Assembly (NCBI GenBank): GCA_011009095.1
Contig: VTPC01090565.1
Location: forward strand, 1-64,000
Direction of reading: 5' to 3'
Length of the DNA stretch: 64,000 bases
Origin: Ignelater luminosus
Lineage: Eukaryota > Arthropoda > Insecta > Coleoptera > Elateridae
Made by a program: the position numbers and the translations under genes. Shown piece by piece: positions 22,042-34,882 of the stretch. Below the pieces are notes generated by a model. That model had not been told where the DNA came from. It did not search any database and saw only the letters and a list, made by a program, of their open reading frames with translations. Each line of letters begins with the position of its first letter. Positions within the stretch are counted from its first letter, which is position 1.

Positions 22042-23934
22042 TCACTATTTAATAGTCCAATCAAACCAGTGTAGTTCAATGTAGATTCAATGCACTTAAT
22101 AGTCCAATTTTGACGATTGCAATAAAACGTAGAGTTCAACGCAAACTAATACGGACCTGCAACAGGCAAAAATCACAAAATTAACGGTTGAAAATGCAAA
22201 AATCAACGCCACTAACGGTTATAAAGCCAAACCTACAACCAATAATGTGTTATCAAGTGTTTGCTTTTGTGTGACCAAACGGTTCCTTTCTATTCAAGTC
22301 GCCTGTTAGTCCTAAGAATCTGCAGGTAGTTAGAGGTGTGATATGTCATTTTAAAGAGTAAAGAACAAGGATGTTTCTAAAAATGCTTGAACATAATTAT
22401 ACACATTGAATTTTTCTCTTTTATAGCCTTATAAAGTAAAAGTTAAATTTTAGAGTCATATTTTTTTAACTTTCTCCGGGTCTAACTTCTTTAATCACTT
22501 GTAGAAGTGGATGGAAATGACTAAAATTGATATAGTAGCTATGAAAGATTATAAAATTATCATTACCTTCAAATTAAAAATTTTCAATAGTGCGGTGTTC
22601 ACATTTAAATGGGTAAATACGTCTAATTGGGTGAAATTATGAAAAATGACAATATCTCAAAAACCGTGACACTTTGTATAATAGTATATTAGGTTAGATA
22701 AGTTCCGAATCATGTCTTCTACCACCCCTTTTTGGATATACGGCGGTGAACCAAACACCCTGTATATTAGAATTCACTTATAGAAACAACCAATACCATA
22801 CTGCAATGCACAAATAAACGCGGAACAGTATAGTAAACGTCTCGCTCTTTAAGTAGAACGTCTGCGATTTTCTATTTCTATAAAAACAAACGGTAGAAAC
22901 ATTAATTCAGTTTACACAAATAAATCTGTTGGAATCTAAATTACTTACAAACAATGAATACAGAGCCTACCAGAAATACTAAGTCTAATTTGCCATAGGT
23001 TTTGACTTAAGAAGATATGACGAATTTTAAAGTTTCTGAATTCAGCAGACGCGGAGAAAGATTCTCTTTTAATTGATACTTCTACAATTCTTGTATGTTA
23101 ATATGAAGTGCAGGAATTGCAAAGAAACGTAAATTTCACAGCTATGTTTTACTGCAACAGACGACACCCTGTATATACAATATATTCCTTTTGAAGACGC
23201 ATCATAAGGATTTCTTGCGTAAAATCTTTAATTTTGAATTTTATCTCTATTATGCATCTTAGAAAGAAATATTTATTAATAAAAGTTGTTAAGAATTAAA
23301 TTCTGCACGTAATGAGTTCAAAGTTTTTGTTAAAGATGTACTGCACGTACAATATTTGACAAAACTATTAAAGAAAACCTGAACTTTTAAATATTTATAT
23401 TTGTGTAATAAAACTTTCTGACACTGAATATCCCACTGCATAAAACAAACTCGTAGAATATTTATTGCACGCGTGCAAATATTGATATATCTCAACAAAA
23501 CGAGCATTAAATACGTAAAAATGAATTTATATTTTGGCATCCAGTGTTGATAATACTGGTCAACAAATTTAAAGTTTTATTTTTTCTCTCCAGCAAAAAT
23601 ACTTGTACGTAATACAATGAACTATGCCAATTTCCAAGATTAATCTACAAAAGCTGTATGACGTAATAGTTTTGAGAGAATTTATCTCAGATAAGGTATT
23701 TCTATTGTAAGGAAAACAACGTATAAAAAACGAAAAATTGAAAAACTAACGAAACTATGATATTTGACGTTTAACCACTTTACACAATTGTAAACAGTAT
23801 TTATCAATAATCAGCCAACAAAAATTTTCATTCCACTTCCTTTGATATTGCTTCTCCATGCTTTCTATTATACAGAATAAGAATCCAAAATTTGTTTAAA
23901 GTTTAGACATTAGAACCACTCTCAACAATCACTA
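22042..23934. other. AT-rich DNA with two repeat-end motifs
   Basis: No gene recognised. ACACCCTGTATA occurs at 22755-22766 and 23164-23175, an end motif seen on many insect repeats. The 13-bp word TTAATAGTCCAAT is repeated directly at about 22048 and 22096. Confidence 0.5.
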
Positions 23935-23936
23935 TA

Positions 23937-24045
23937 GCGTGTTCGACTGATTGCTCTAGAATTCTCTGAGAGTATCTCTGTCATTCTTCAATACATGACA
24001 CATACGTATACTCTCAGAACACTCTAGAGCATCAGTCGAGGACAC
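23937..24045. mobile_element. 109-bp MITE with TA target duplication
   Basis: Inverted arms of about 40 bp: the left begins G(C)GTGTTCGACTGAT and the right, read inward, GTGTCCTCGACTGAT; both continue with GCTCTAGA and CTGAGAGTAT. A few mismatches and one indel separate them. The unit sits between TA dinucleotides (23935-23936 and 24046-24047), the target-site mark of Tc1/mariner-type elements. It encodes nothing. Inference: a miniature inverted-repeat transposable element that would have been moved by a Tc1/mariner-family transposase; the parent is not in this window. Confidence 0.75.
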
Positions 24046-24234
24046 TATTAGTCAAATTAATACTCACTACTTTAACAGACAGGAAGAACTAAACTGAGAA
24101 AATCCTACGACGTAACATGACAGAAAGTAAACATAGTCAATTGTTTTTGGCAATATCGAAACAACTGTGATTTAACTGCCAACTAACTTATGCTATTTGG
24201 TTAATTTTAATTTCATTGTTTACTAATCTATACA

Positions 24235-24485
24235 ACATCTGGGAATGCAAAGCATAACCCCAACGAACTCCATTTTGTTACTTTTTTCAAATTTTGGCGG
24301 CTGTTTTGGCCATGTTCCTGAAGAGATATCAAAAAACGAAGACACCACGGGGTCTTTAGTTTTTGATGTAAAATTCAAATCTGAAGTCAAAATTTCAAAA
24401 TTCAAAACAAATTCGGACAGACAGACAGACAGAGAGACTTCACAAATTCAATGACGACTCCTTTCGGAATTCGTTGAAAAATAGT
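24235..24485 (+). repeat. composite dispersed repeat, copy 2
   Basis: Module A (24235-24345) matches 18215-18325 at most positions. Module B (24355-24485), with a (GACA)n run at about 24416-24433 and ATTCGTTGAAAAAT at the end, matches 18335-18440 only as its reverse complement. The ORFs on both strands here arise from the repeat. Confidence 0.75.
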
Positions 24486-25246
24486 AGTAGTAACCCGTAT
24501 TTGTTTACGTATTGTTTTTTTTATTATAGAATTCAGACTAGGCTTTGATTCTATAACATTTTACAGTGTATGACAAAGATACAGCAAATTCAAGTTTACA
24601 ACCTAGAAACCCAAAATCAGTTGACAATTCATCTTTATTTAAAACAATGACAGAAATGACAGACCTCTAACCTATAAATATGTAACTTAGTGAACTGTTA
24701 CAAAAATATCATGGCAACGCCTACTCTGAATTCTATAATATAAAACGTACTATAGTTGTTATTATACCCTCTCCACGTTGTTATTATATGTATATGACAC
24801 CTAGCCATGGAAAGTCTGAGTATGTAAATGAGATGCAAATTCGTGTAAATGAGACTTTTTACGTCGAAACGTTTTTGATTTTACTTTTTTGAAATTTGAA
24901 GGTTATGTTTTCCATTATTTATTGTTTAGTGTGATGTCGGATACTTTTCAAGTTTGCAAACGTTAAGTATTTCTTGATTTGACTGTTTGACAAGTATGAA
25001 GTAATTAAACAAATTACATTAAAATGCAAAAAGAACATTTGGAAAGCATACGCGGTTTTCAGTATATTTCCAATATAACAAAACTGTAGTCACACAGATT
25101 CCAACTTAGGAAATCAAAGGCATGGCCAACCCTCATCTAAAAACAACATGAATATATTATAATATCTATTTCACGTAAAGAGATACATGCGTCACAGATT
25201 TATTTTTAATCAACGTGTATCTATTTGAAATGTATCTTGAAAATAT
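24486..25246. other. AT-rich non-coding DNA
   Basis: No gene or repeat recognised. Confidence 0.5.
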
Positions 25247-25247
25247 A

Positions 25248-25791
25248 GTGTGTCCAAGATAAGGATGCCCAGCATGGTGATCTTGGAAACGGTAAGAGAT
25301 ACAGGATCGGCTAAATGGGATGAAAGTTGGCTATTTATAGGACCTAGATATCTTGGATAGTTTCAGAGATATTTAAAAAAAAAGTAGATATCTTGATTTT
25401 CGTTATTATTTTTTCTTTTATTTATTTAAAGAGATATCGAAAAACTAAAATCACTTTTCCATTGCCACTTGTTGTTCTCTATTAGAATACGCTAACAAAA
25501 TTCCTGTACGTTTCGGTTTCGAGTAACCATCATCAACCTCATTTATTTAAATAGGCGGAAAAACAATTGAAAATTGTTTTGAATAGCTCTTATTGTCACA
25601 ATTATAATGATGTAAACATGATAGAGAAATCTACTTTTTTTTAAATATCTCTAAAACTACCCAAGATATCTAGATTTTGCAAACGCCAACAAAAAGATCC
25701 TATAAATAGCCAGCTTTCATTCCATTTAACCTATCCTGTATCTCTTACCGTTTCCAAGATCCCCATGCTGTGCATCCTTATCTTGGACACG
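25248..25791. mobile_element. 544-bp foldback element
   Basis: Left arm 25248-25389 and right arm about 25631-25791 are inverted copies: both ends read inward as G(T/C)GTGTCCAAGATAAGGATG, then CAGCATGG, ATCTTGGAAACGGTAAGAGA, GGCTATTTATAGGA and AGAGATATTTAAAAAAAA. The right arm has about 20 extra bases in its inner part. The spacer of about 240 bp has no ORF of note. The left flank is TA; the right flank is TG where a TA copy would be expected. Termini resemble those of the small MITE at 23937. Inference: a non-autonomous foldback or MITE. Confidence 0.85.
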
Positions 25792-25793
25792 CT

Positions 25794-26226
25794 GTTACTG
25801 AAGATAGTTAATTAGCCTAAACCGGATCATATTATATAGATTCCATTAGTCAAATAGTTGTATTTTGTGTTTCTTAAAATATCAATATAACTTCTGCAAA
25901 AACATTCAAGATTATTGTTGTTAATGTTATGTAGTTTCCACCAATAAAATAAACAAGCTTCTGTTCCAGAGATACCAAATAATGTTAGCATTGTTCTTAC
26001 ACAACATATGGATGGAAAACAGTGAGAATTGCAATAAGGTTCTTCATCTGCATTTACCCATTTTTTTCATTGCAATACAAGTATTTGATTTAGGTTCCTG
26101 AATTATAATTTTAATATCATATTCAGACAAAGTTTTCGTAAAGAAGAGAGGTAAGCAGTCATCACAACTACAAGTACTCCAAAATATCTTAACTTTTCTA
26201 ATTAACTTCAATACTTAAATGTAAAC
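25794..26226. other. AT-rich non-coding DNA
   Basis: Nothing recognised. Confidence 0.5.
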
Positions 26227-26690
26227 TTGATGTTCGAATTACCTCGGAAATTACTGTTTCATTTCACTATTGTGAGTTCTGACTGCCCTGGTGGCATTTT
26301 CAAGTGTGGTATTCGGAACATCTCAGTGGCTTCCTCCGTGTGTGTCCGCCCTTCTGTCTCTGGGTTCAACAAGCATTTGCTTTGGAGAGGGGAAAAGCCT
26401 ATGTATATTTCCTTTCGTACCTTCCTGGGATTTCTGCCTTCCGAACCAAGAGCGATCACCGACGCTACGCGACGTGCCAACTGCCAATTCCATCGCCACC
26501 ACTACCAGCCGTACTGACAACATCTTATTTGGCACGCTACAACTGCCGACTGCATCGACAAGTAATACCAACCGACCATCACCATGTTGCGGTACCCGCG
26601 GCAAGCAAAGTGTCGGCACCTCAAGCTACCATCACCTCTTCAGCTAGCAACAACAAACAACTAATTATGTACAAAACAGGGTAGCACGTC
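26227..26690 (+). other. GC-rich patch with overlapping ORFs, origin unknown
   Basis: About 400 bp much richer in G and C than the surroundings. The longest frame is plus strand 26304-26684 (126 codons). Its N-terminal part has ordinary composition, and its C-terminal half is rich in Pro, Ser, Ala, Thr and His (for example PIPSPPLPAVLTTSYLARYN). Other frames are also open for 70-118 codons on both strands, as expected in GC-richer DNA, so coding is not proven. No domain is recognised. It may be a host exon, a 5' leader or a decayed gene. Confidence 0.25.
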
Positions 26691-29600
26691 ATAAATTAAT
26701 GCCTTTAGAACGATCTTGTCTGTATGTACGTGTTTCACCAAATCTGCCCACCACTCTGGCCAAAAAAGCTCCAAAAGAGAAACTAAACGGCCTTCCGATA
26801 GAATAGCAATAAATAAAACATTGCCCTCGTCTACAAATGTATTTCTTCTGGTATATTAGCCACTTCATATAAGTTGAGATATCTGCAATTACGTTAGTAT
26901 ACATTTTATCAGTTTCAGTGTAAAAATTCAATATCTTATTGCTGTTTTGTCTCTATTAATACTATACCATATTATACATTTTAATTCTTATTATAGTTCG
27001 ATCACTATTTTATTTCTTGTTTAACTTGACAATAGCTCACTAGGAAAACTTGACTTTACACTCTTGTTGTATAAATAACTATTTTAACTACATATAACTA
27101 AGCTATCAATAGTTCTTCATCTTTTAAAGATAACAATGGCATTAACCTTTAAATGTTAGAAAAAGAAAGTTAAAAATAAAAAGTTTAATTTAAATGGTAA
27201 CCATTGTAACTCAATTAGTCTAACTGAAATTTAGGTTGAAACCTAATTTAAATATTTTGCTGTTTTCCCTAGAAAGACTATTAAAAATTATTATTTCAGA
27301 ATATTTCAGGAAATATAGTCTTAATATAGGAGTAGATTCAGAAAATCACGCTGGCTGTGTTTATGGACCCATCTCCTTTGGAGCAAAAAGAATTGTAGAT
27401 AAAATTCTGCCGTAACACCTTATGCCAACACTCAGTGAACAGTTCTCATACGACTACCAGTGAGGTGCATTTTCAAAACACCCTGTATAATGTAGACGAG
27501 GATATCTCACTGCAAAAAATTCTTTTGAACCCTACAACTATACTTATCTTTCCGATGCAATCTTCAAGTCCTCCCTGCCATTTTCTCTATTATCAAGCAA
27601 TATGGCATGCAGAGATCACTTGGGTGCGTCATGTAATAATTCGCGTCTCATATTATCTCATTCAGATCATTCTTGGAATGTGTAGGCTATATCCTATTAT
27701 AAAGGTATAAAGGCTCCACCTAATTTGGGACATAGCAAAGTATAGGATTACCTGCTGGCATCTAGTGACGTGTAAAGTTAATAAAAACTTGGCTGTTTTC
27801 GAATCCTCTTTGGTAAACTGTGGATGATATTAGAAGACTAAGCACTGGACTGCCTGGGCATCAGCATGTAAATTTGCATCAGTTTCTATTTTTCAGCTAT
27901 TCGCCCACGAAAATATCGGAATTAAACTAGAAGTATGTAAAACAAGGTTTGAGATAATAAAATCCCAATATATATTGAGAATTGTAACTTTGTAGCGAAC
28001 AATGCCATATTGAAAAAAAATGAATAGTAGTTGATAACATACCACTTTAGATTGTCTTTGACTATACATAAAAATTGTTTGAACCCTACCTATACTACAG
28101 GCTATATAACAAGAAAAGTTCCCTAATGATGCGAATTCTTGTTCTTGAGATACCTATATGACAAAACACTTTGTGCTTGGTCTTCTTGGGTTGCGTTGGA
28201 ATTTCTTTGTGTACACCAGATACACTCCTGTCAGTTAAAACTAACCTTAGCCAGCAATGTATGCTTTCATACAGAAGGTAAGCCTTTTGTTAAAACGAAT
28301 GTCTAAAGGATTCTTACATCAATTTGACTATGGATCAAACAACGGGTTTCATTGTTTATTTCCTAAAACCACAAGTCTGTGAAATGTTAAATAATTTTCA
28401 TCGATGTCTAAATGCTTCTATCAAAAATGTTTTTTACTCTTGCATAAATTGACACTTGAATCTACGAAACGAAACTTTCCTTCTTATACTGGACGTATTA
28501 AGCAGCATCTACAAAACTATAAAAAGGGACAGTAAACAAAAATTAAATTGTATTTAAACACCAAGGTATCCTGACATATTTGATATTGGAAAGTCGTAAC
28601 CAGCCAACATTTAATTTTTTGTCTTTGTTTTAACCTCTTTACTGTTATTATGATGTATCTCTTCATTTAATTAAAAGATACTTGAATATTCAAAGTTTGT
28701 TAGGATTTGATAAATATAGTAAAAATGAAGATTTTATCTATTATAAAACTGTATATTACTTATAATTTATATCCACCATATTTGTACAAGCAAAAAAAAA
28801 CTAAAAATACATCTACTTTAAAATGGAAAGTTTTAATTAACTTTGACTTATAAACAGAAGTACCGTGTTTTTCTAAATTAATATTAATGCAGTGTTGCGA
28901 AAATATAACTTTTGCATATTTAACACCAAGTTTTATAAGGATGTTTATTAATTATTATTTGAAAAGTTTGCCACTTTGATTCTGCATGAAAGAATCTCAA
29001 GAATTTCTCCACACATAGTTTGGTATTATAACTTCCTTAAATATCTAAAAACTTGTTTTAATTTATTATCTCAAAAATTCTAATAAGACATCTTTATGGC
29101 ATTAAGTATGCGATTTAGGATAATTTTATAAACTTCCGTGAAAACTGTTTCAAACACAAATCTATAAAATATGTAAAAGAAGTTAGTACGTTTATATATA
29201 TCTTGCTTTATAATGGTTTACAATAAAAAATTCAAATTTTCTAAAATTGATCAGATTTATGCGTGTATTAATAAATTCTGCTTTCTAACTCTACATTTAA
29301 TTAATATAAAATAATAAATCTCAAGTCAAACTCACTATAAGAAGTAGGGACTTATTTTAGAGAAACTTAACTTTATTACCTACCCACGAAGCAGGCATGT
29401 TTTGATGTTTATTTTCAATTAACAATTACTGCACTGAGACAATATTAACCTTGAAACTAAATTTTAGGAATAATAATCAGGTTTACCTCTACACCTTTCA
29501 GGATGACATTTATTTAACTAACCATGCTTGATTCGAGTTTGTTTGTTTTTTATTTTCTATAACATACAAAAAACCTAATAAAATCGAAGAGAAGAAGAAG

Positions 29601-30099
29601 AAATCTGAAGGATTTTCCTCGTTAGATAATTATCAACGTTTTGAATTTTGAAATTGTACATACAAAACAGTAACTGAAACTGTCACCGGATAGGTTCATA
29701 GCAACTAGACAACCAGATATGAAGATATATCACTTGTATCTTCTTATCAGGTAGTAGCAAATTCAATAATAAATGTAGATATTATTGTAGATAAGATAAA
29801 GGATTGTAAAGTAAATAAAATGATAAAGGCCCAAAGTAAACCTTGAAACTAAGATTGCTTATGCAGATTATAGGAATTGGCAAAAGATAATCTAGTGACT
29901 CTGCTAGATTCTACGACACAGTGGTTCTGCAGGTAGTCAACACTGACTATTGAGTTTTGAGATTTTGAGTTTCGACCACAAAGATCAGATATGTTGATCA
30001 CTATTAAATAGGTTTATACTACTCATAGAAGGTTCCTTGACTGGGCTGTCAACACCTTTAGTTGATCTTTAAAGCTCTCATGGGGTATCTATCCAACGC
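26691..30099. other. AT-rich non-coding DNA
   Basis: No gene recognised. An ACACCCTGTATA repeat-end motif lies at 27478-27489, inside a short ORF (27435-27710) that is therefore not trusted. A short GA-rich run lies at about 29587-29602. Confidence 0.5.
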
Positions 30100-31480
30100 A
30101 ACTATATGACAGGTGCTGTTAAAAATGTGTTATAAGGAAAGACCTCTATGTGCTCTGCAGTTGTTTTGTGCTGATACATCTTGCTTAGCTCTAAGAATAC
30201 TCAAACACTACCAAACGACCATTTCCTCTCAAACTCCTGAACTTTCTACAAGGATCAGGTTTGTTATAAAAATAACAAATGACAGCTGGACTAAATGTCA
30301 GCTTTGCGCGAGGATCTGGTGTTGTCCAAAACAGTGAAGATGTGCTAGAAAGCTGTCACCATCATCCCTATATGTGCAAACGTCCTGCCACCCTGACTGG
30401 AACTGACCACTTCGGTCACCGGTCCCTCTCCCGTGTTTTAGACCTACCCTAGGAATCAGAGATTCAGGCCGTCTTAGCATTTACTACAGCTACTGCCGGA
30501 CGCGTCGCTATGGAAGAAGCTAGTCTACTGTCGGAACCAAAACGCCCGTGTTCACTAGGTTAGTTCTGCGATAGATCATCGAGGAGTGAGGCATTATGCA
30601 AGTCCCACAACACTTGCCAGTACTACTCGCTCGGCCGTCCGACACCGCTCTCCGCCACTCCAACTCGGCCTTCGGGTACGCGGTACTGTAGTTTTGAAAA
30701 GAAACATGACTTTTTTTAACCACCACTGTCCCAACCATTAGAAGTTTTTTGAATCTCTTACCTCCACCTCTTCCATTCTCGGCAAACAAAACTTTTTTAC
30801 TGCTTCGTCCTTCGACACTAACTCATCCCTTCGACCCTTGAAGTAAGTTTCCAAGTACTGTTTGGTTCGGGGTTGCATGCCGTGTGCAATCAATCTCCAC
30901 GCTTCACAGACTATGAACTGATCAATGTCTTGTGTTGTGCAAACACACTAAACTTGGGCTGGCGCTTCATATACATTGCCTCTCATTTATCATTCGTCAT
31001 CACCGCCCAAGCCAGATCGCCACCCATCCGAAACCGGTTTACAAACTGCCTCACCTCCCATTTCGGTCGTCACCTGAAACAGGAATCAGGAATGTCCAAA
31101 GAAAGCGACTTGATTGGTGGCGATATCATGAAGAGGCATGTCGCTTACAGCCACCAAGTCTAACTGTCGCGCTCTCCTGGAAGTCTGCAACGAGAACATC
31201 ACCAAACAAACGATCCATTCACAATCAGTATCACTACTGACGACTGGTTCCGTGACGGCTGCTTGGTTTGAGCCCTTTAGCACCAACCATCAGCAGGTCT
31301 GCAACTCCAAATGATTTTGGTGGCCTGCAATTCTAGTAACCCCACGCCCCAGGTCACATTTGGCAAGCGGAACCACTAGGATACGTTAAACCCGATGATA
31401 ATATTCCAGCCGCGTTGCAGAAGAGATGTTGCAGTCGCATGCCTGCACATTCGTAAACCAGGATGAATCTGAACTACGAT
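30100..31480. other. 1.4-kb GC-richer island with broken ORFs on both strands
   Basis: Composition shifts sharply from the AT-rich flanks; CpG-containing words are common (for example GGACGCGTCGC near 30498). Short ORFs of 60-102 codons occur on both strands: minus at 30298-30480, 30520-30789 and 31086-31286, plus at 30113-30337, 30873-31163 and 30932-31240. None shows a domain I recognise and no frame stays open across the island. It could be a decayed gene or transposable element, or a host exon cluster. Function cannot be stated. Confidence 0.35.
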
Positions 31481-31499
31481 ACAACAGGAAATGGGTAAC

Positions 31500-33750
31500 C
31501 TACAACCGACTTGCCCACGAAACTTACAAGGGGGCAGAACCACCGAACTGAAATACGAATCTAACTCTAAAAGCGTTGATGAACATTTTGATATGGAGTT
31601 ACTTGTAGAGCTTTACTTTTCTGGATTTTATGTTAATACTAGACGAGAGAGACTTTTGGTATCACAGACAATCTGTAACAGGTCATATCTATATTTGTGA
31701 ATTGAAGCATCGGAAGCCGAAAAATAGATTTTTAAGCTTTTTAACATTTTTATGTTTTGTTTATTTTCGATTTGATATAGTAACTTAATTGGTAGCTGAG
31801 AAAACATGCAGCTTGTAGGGTCAGCTTCAAATATTTCTTCGTAATTTGATTTTGTGAGCTTTACATGTACACAATTTTCCCGAGGGAAATGTAGCCTAAA
31901 GAATACTTCCTAGTTTATATCATGTTTGCTACCCAAGCAGTTTTTGGTGGTCTTTTCCTGCACACAACACAACCACTGTTTTAATGTGCTAAGTTTACTA
32001 GACTGTATGATTTACTTTATAAAAAGTGTCGTAGTTCCACGTTAGGTTTGCCTAACATGTCATTATCATAACTGTTACCTCTGACTTCCCTATGTTTTAA
32101 ACCTTGCGTTCAACATCCTTAACTTTAAGGGAATAATAAAGTACATCTCTGTAGAAGAGTATGTAGTTGCATTGAAAAAACGATATCTGCTATTAAGTAT
32201 TATTAATATAAATGTGAAATTAAGGTCGTCGAAATATTCCGTGAAAGATAACAGAATTTTATGACTTTTTGTAGTTCATTTATCAATAGCGAAGTTTGAT
32301 AAAAAATTTAAAAGAAGGGCCTGACAACGTTATTTATGTTGTTATCATTTTTCTCGCATGAAATGACAGTTTTTTCTTTCATTCTGGGAATCTGACACTA
32401 TTCCGTGCTGTGGTATTTGATTCTTTATAGTTTTCTTGTTGTAATTGAGAACTGTCTACACTCTTTAAATGCCAAAAAGCAATTCCAGAGAGATTCTGAA
32501 TATGACTGCGCCTGTATGCGAAATTCATATATTTTTCTCGCAAGTAACATTAAGAACGTATTGATTTTAATTAAATTGATTACTTCTAGCAGAATGACCA
32601 AAGATGACTATAAATGACGATCATACGACAATCTGACGTCACGATTTTTAATTACCGTTTTACATCACAAGACATAGTTATAGATACAAGCAGATAAACT
32701 CCGAAATTTGTTCAGCTTCTTATTAACACCCCACAAACTTATTTATGCTCTCGTATGCGATGAATTCTAACTGAAGTTTAAATAAAATTAATTTGAAGTT
32801 AGATTACCTAATTAAGGAGTTCAAAGACGACAACGTTCATTTAAGTGTTTCGTTTTGAATAAAAGTGTTTCAATAAAAAAAAAAGATAATTATCTATACA
32901 TAAGTATAAAACAATTTAACTTGAAGATACGAAACTATAATAATAATGAGAATAAATTAAACTTAGAATTTCTCTTGTGAATAATATCGTCCAAAATCTC
33001 TAACATTAAATCTCGACATTGTCATAGAAACCGACGGCACATTTACCGCCTACTCGGTGCTGTAAAACAAAACACAAAATAATTGTATTTGTTAAAAGTT
33101 CGAATTGGTAATTATAGCATAGATGAAATATTCGTCTGCAAATAAGAAAAGCAGCAACAAGTTTACATTTATTTTATCTTATTTTATTCCTATTATAGAG
33201 AGGAAATTCATTTTATCAGTCAATCTTCCCGTAAAAATTAATCCCTTCCAACGCAAGAGGGAATACAAAAGAAAATTAAATTACAGCTGAAATGCACTAA
33301 AATGTATTGAAAAGGTTGTCAAGTATTTCATTTTATGTATATGTAAGTGATATATACAAAAAAATGTTGTTCTTTTGATATTAAAATTAAAAAATGCAAA
33401 TATAAAAGAATAATATTATGGAAATAAAATTGAAAAGGCGTTGGTGTTGGTTCACTTCTACACAGATCACGTCATGTTGATGTTCTCCAGCAAGTCTTCC
33501 AGAAATGAATAAAATTCGACACAAATTATTCTTGTTGAACTTTATTAAAGAATTGCAAAATATTCGATTTAACGGAAAGTTCTAGTTTCATGTATGTCAG
33601 TGGTCAATCAAGGAAAAGTGCCTAAAACTATTTTGATAGAATCAATTTTTATTGTGTGTACCTGTTAATAATAATCCGAAACAATACAAAAGAAGAAGTG
33701 CCTAAGGCGGTATTTTCATTTCGTTGATTCAAAGTGGTTAAACAGACGTA
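31500..33750. other. AT-rich non-coding DNA
   Basis: No gene recognised. A small perfect palindrome, GTTAGG TTTG CCTAAC, lies at 32041-32056. Confidence 0.5.
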
Positions 33751-33764
33751 CTGCTGATGATACA

Positions 33765-33870
33765 AAGCCACCCTGAAGCGAATTTCCGCGGAGGCGGTTG
33801 TCCAGGGTTTATTCCGTTCGCGCCATCTCTGTTCTTCCCAAACTGTCGAGTGGGATGGGAATATATTCTG
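33765..33870. other. CpG-rich patch
   Basis: About 100 bp with unusual CpG density, including TTCCGCGGAGG and TTCGCGCC, bracketed by ACCCTG and CAGGGT. A plus frame is open for about 52 codons (from SEFPRRRLSRVYSVRA) but has no start codon and no recognised family. It could be an exon fragment or a regulatory site. Confidence 0.25.
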
Positions 33871-34435
33871 AATTTAGCGGAAAATTAGTAAATTTCCTGC
33901 AATTAACACCCATATGTGTTCTAATATTATTATAGTTTTTCACCAGAATAATAGTAAGGGTAGATAGCTTATCACAGCACAATTTTGAAAAATGTTAGCG
34001 TGACACTGCTGAAGTTAGATTAAATTATATAAGTGTCTGTAAACAGATAAGTCGAAAGAAATACAAAAAATTATGTGACTCGAAAGACTAATAAAAAACG
34101 AAAAATGTGTTCTATAAAGTAATTTATTTTATTTGAGAACAGCAAGAATTAAACAAAGGACTGTTGTAGATCAATACATCATAGTGGCGGTTATTCAAAT
34201 AAAACGTATCTGCTTACCGTATTTTATATATTGTATATTAATTATCATCAATAATAAAACAATTCGTGTTATTACTACAAATCAAATCTCACTTATACTT
34301 TTCACGTCATAAGCTACCACGTTCTAACAATAACCAATATTGATACGTAACAAAAACCCAAAATTACCCAGAGTAGTTCTTGCCCATTGTCCTGGTTGAC
34401 GCAACGAACCGGAGGCCAAAAAGCTCAGAGATTCT

Positions 34436-34882
34436 CTAACTTTTTTTGTCTTGTGGAATATTTTTGTTAGCTGCGCCACTAGTGTTTAAATTTAACGTTA
34501 CTTTTCTACCAAAGTTTGTAGTACCTATATCTAGTCGCTTACTAATTGAACTTAAAGTAATTTCTAAACAACTGAGGAACAAGCACGTTACAATCAAAAA
34601 GGATAATAAAGTACATACATTAGCTTTGAATATCAGCATAGAAAACTTGTCTGTCTTTAATTGTTATTTTTTAATCTACCGCTATTGCAAGTTGCATTCT
34701 TTCGCTTTTTGGACCATCTTTGGTTTTAATGTTGCTGATTGTTTTATATCTAATGAGGCTAAGAGTTTTTTCATCAATAGTATCTTTAATGCTCGTGTAA
34801 TAGACAAACGATATTTATTATTGAATTGGTCTTTTACGTAAACAGGATGTTTAAAAATGGGAGACTGAATATTCTGAATCAC
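34436..34882. other. overlapping ORFs on both strands, origin unknown
   Basis: Plus strand 34446-34841 holds the longest uninterrupted non-transposon ORF of the window (131 codons), hydrophobic in places. Minus-strand ORFs at 34682-34882 and 34436-34639 cover the same DNA; the first of these (with YVKDQFNNKYRLSITRALK) has a more protein-like composition. No domain is recognised in either direction. It may be a decayed gene or mobile-element piece, or chance. Confidence 0.18.
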
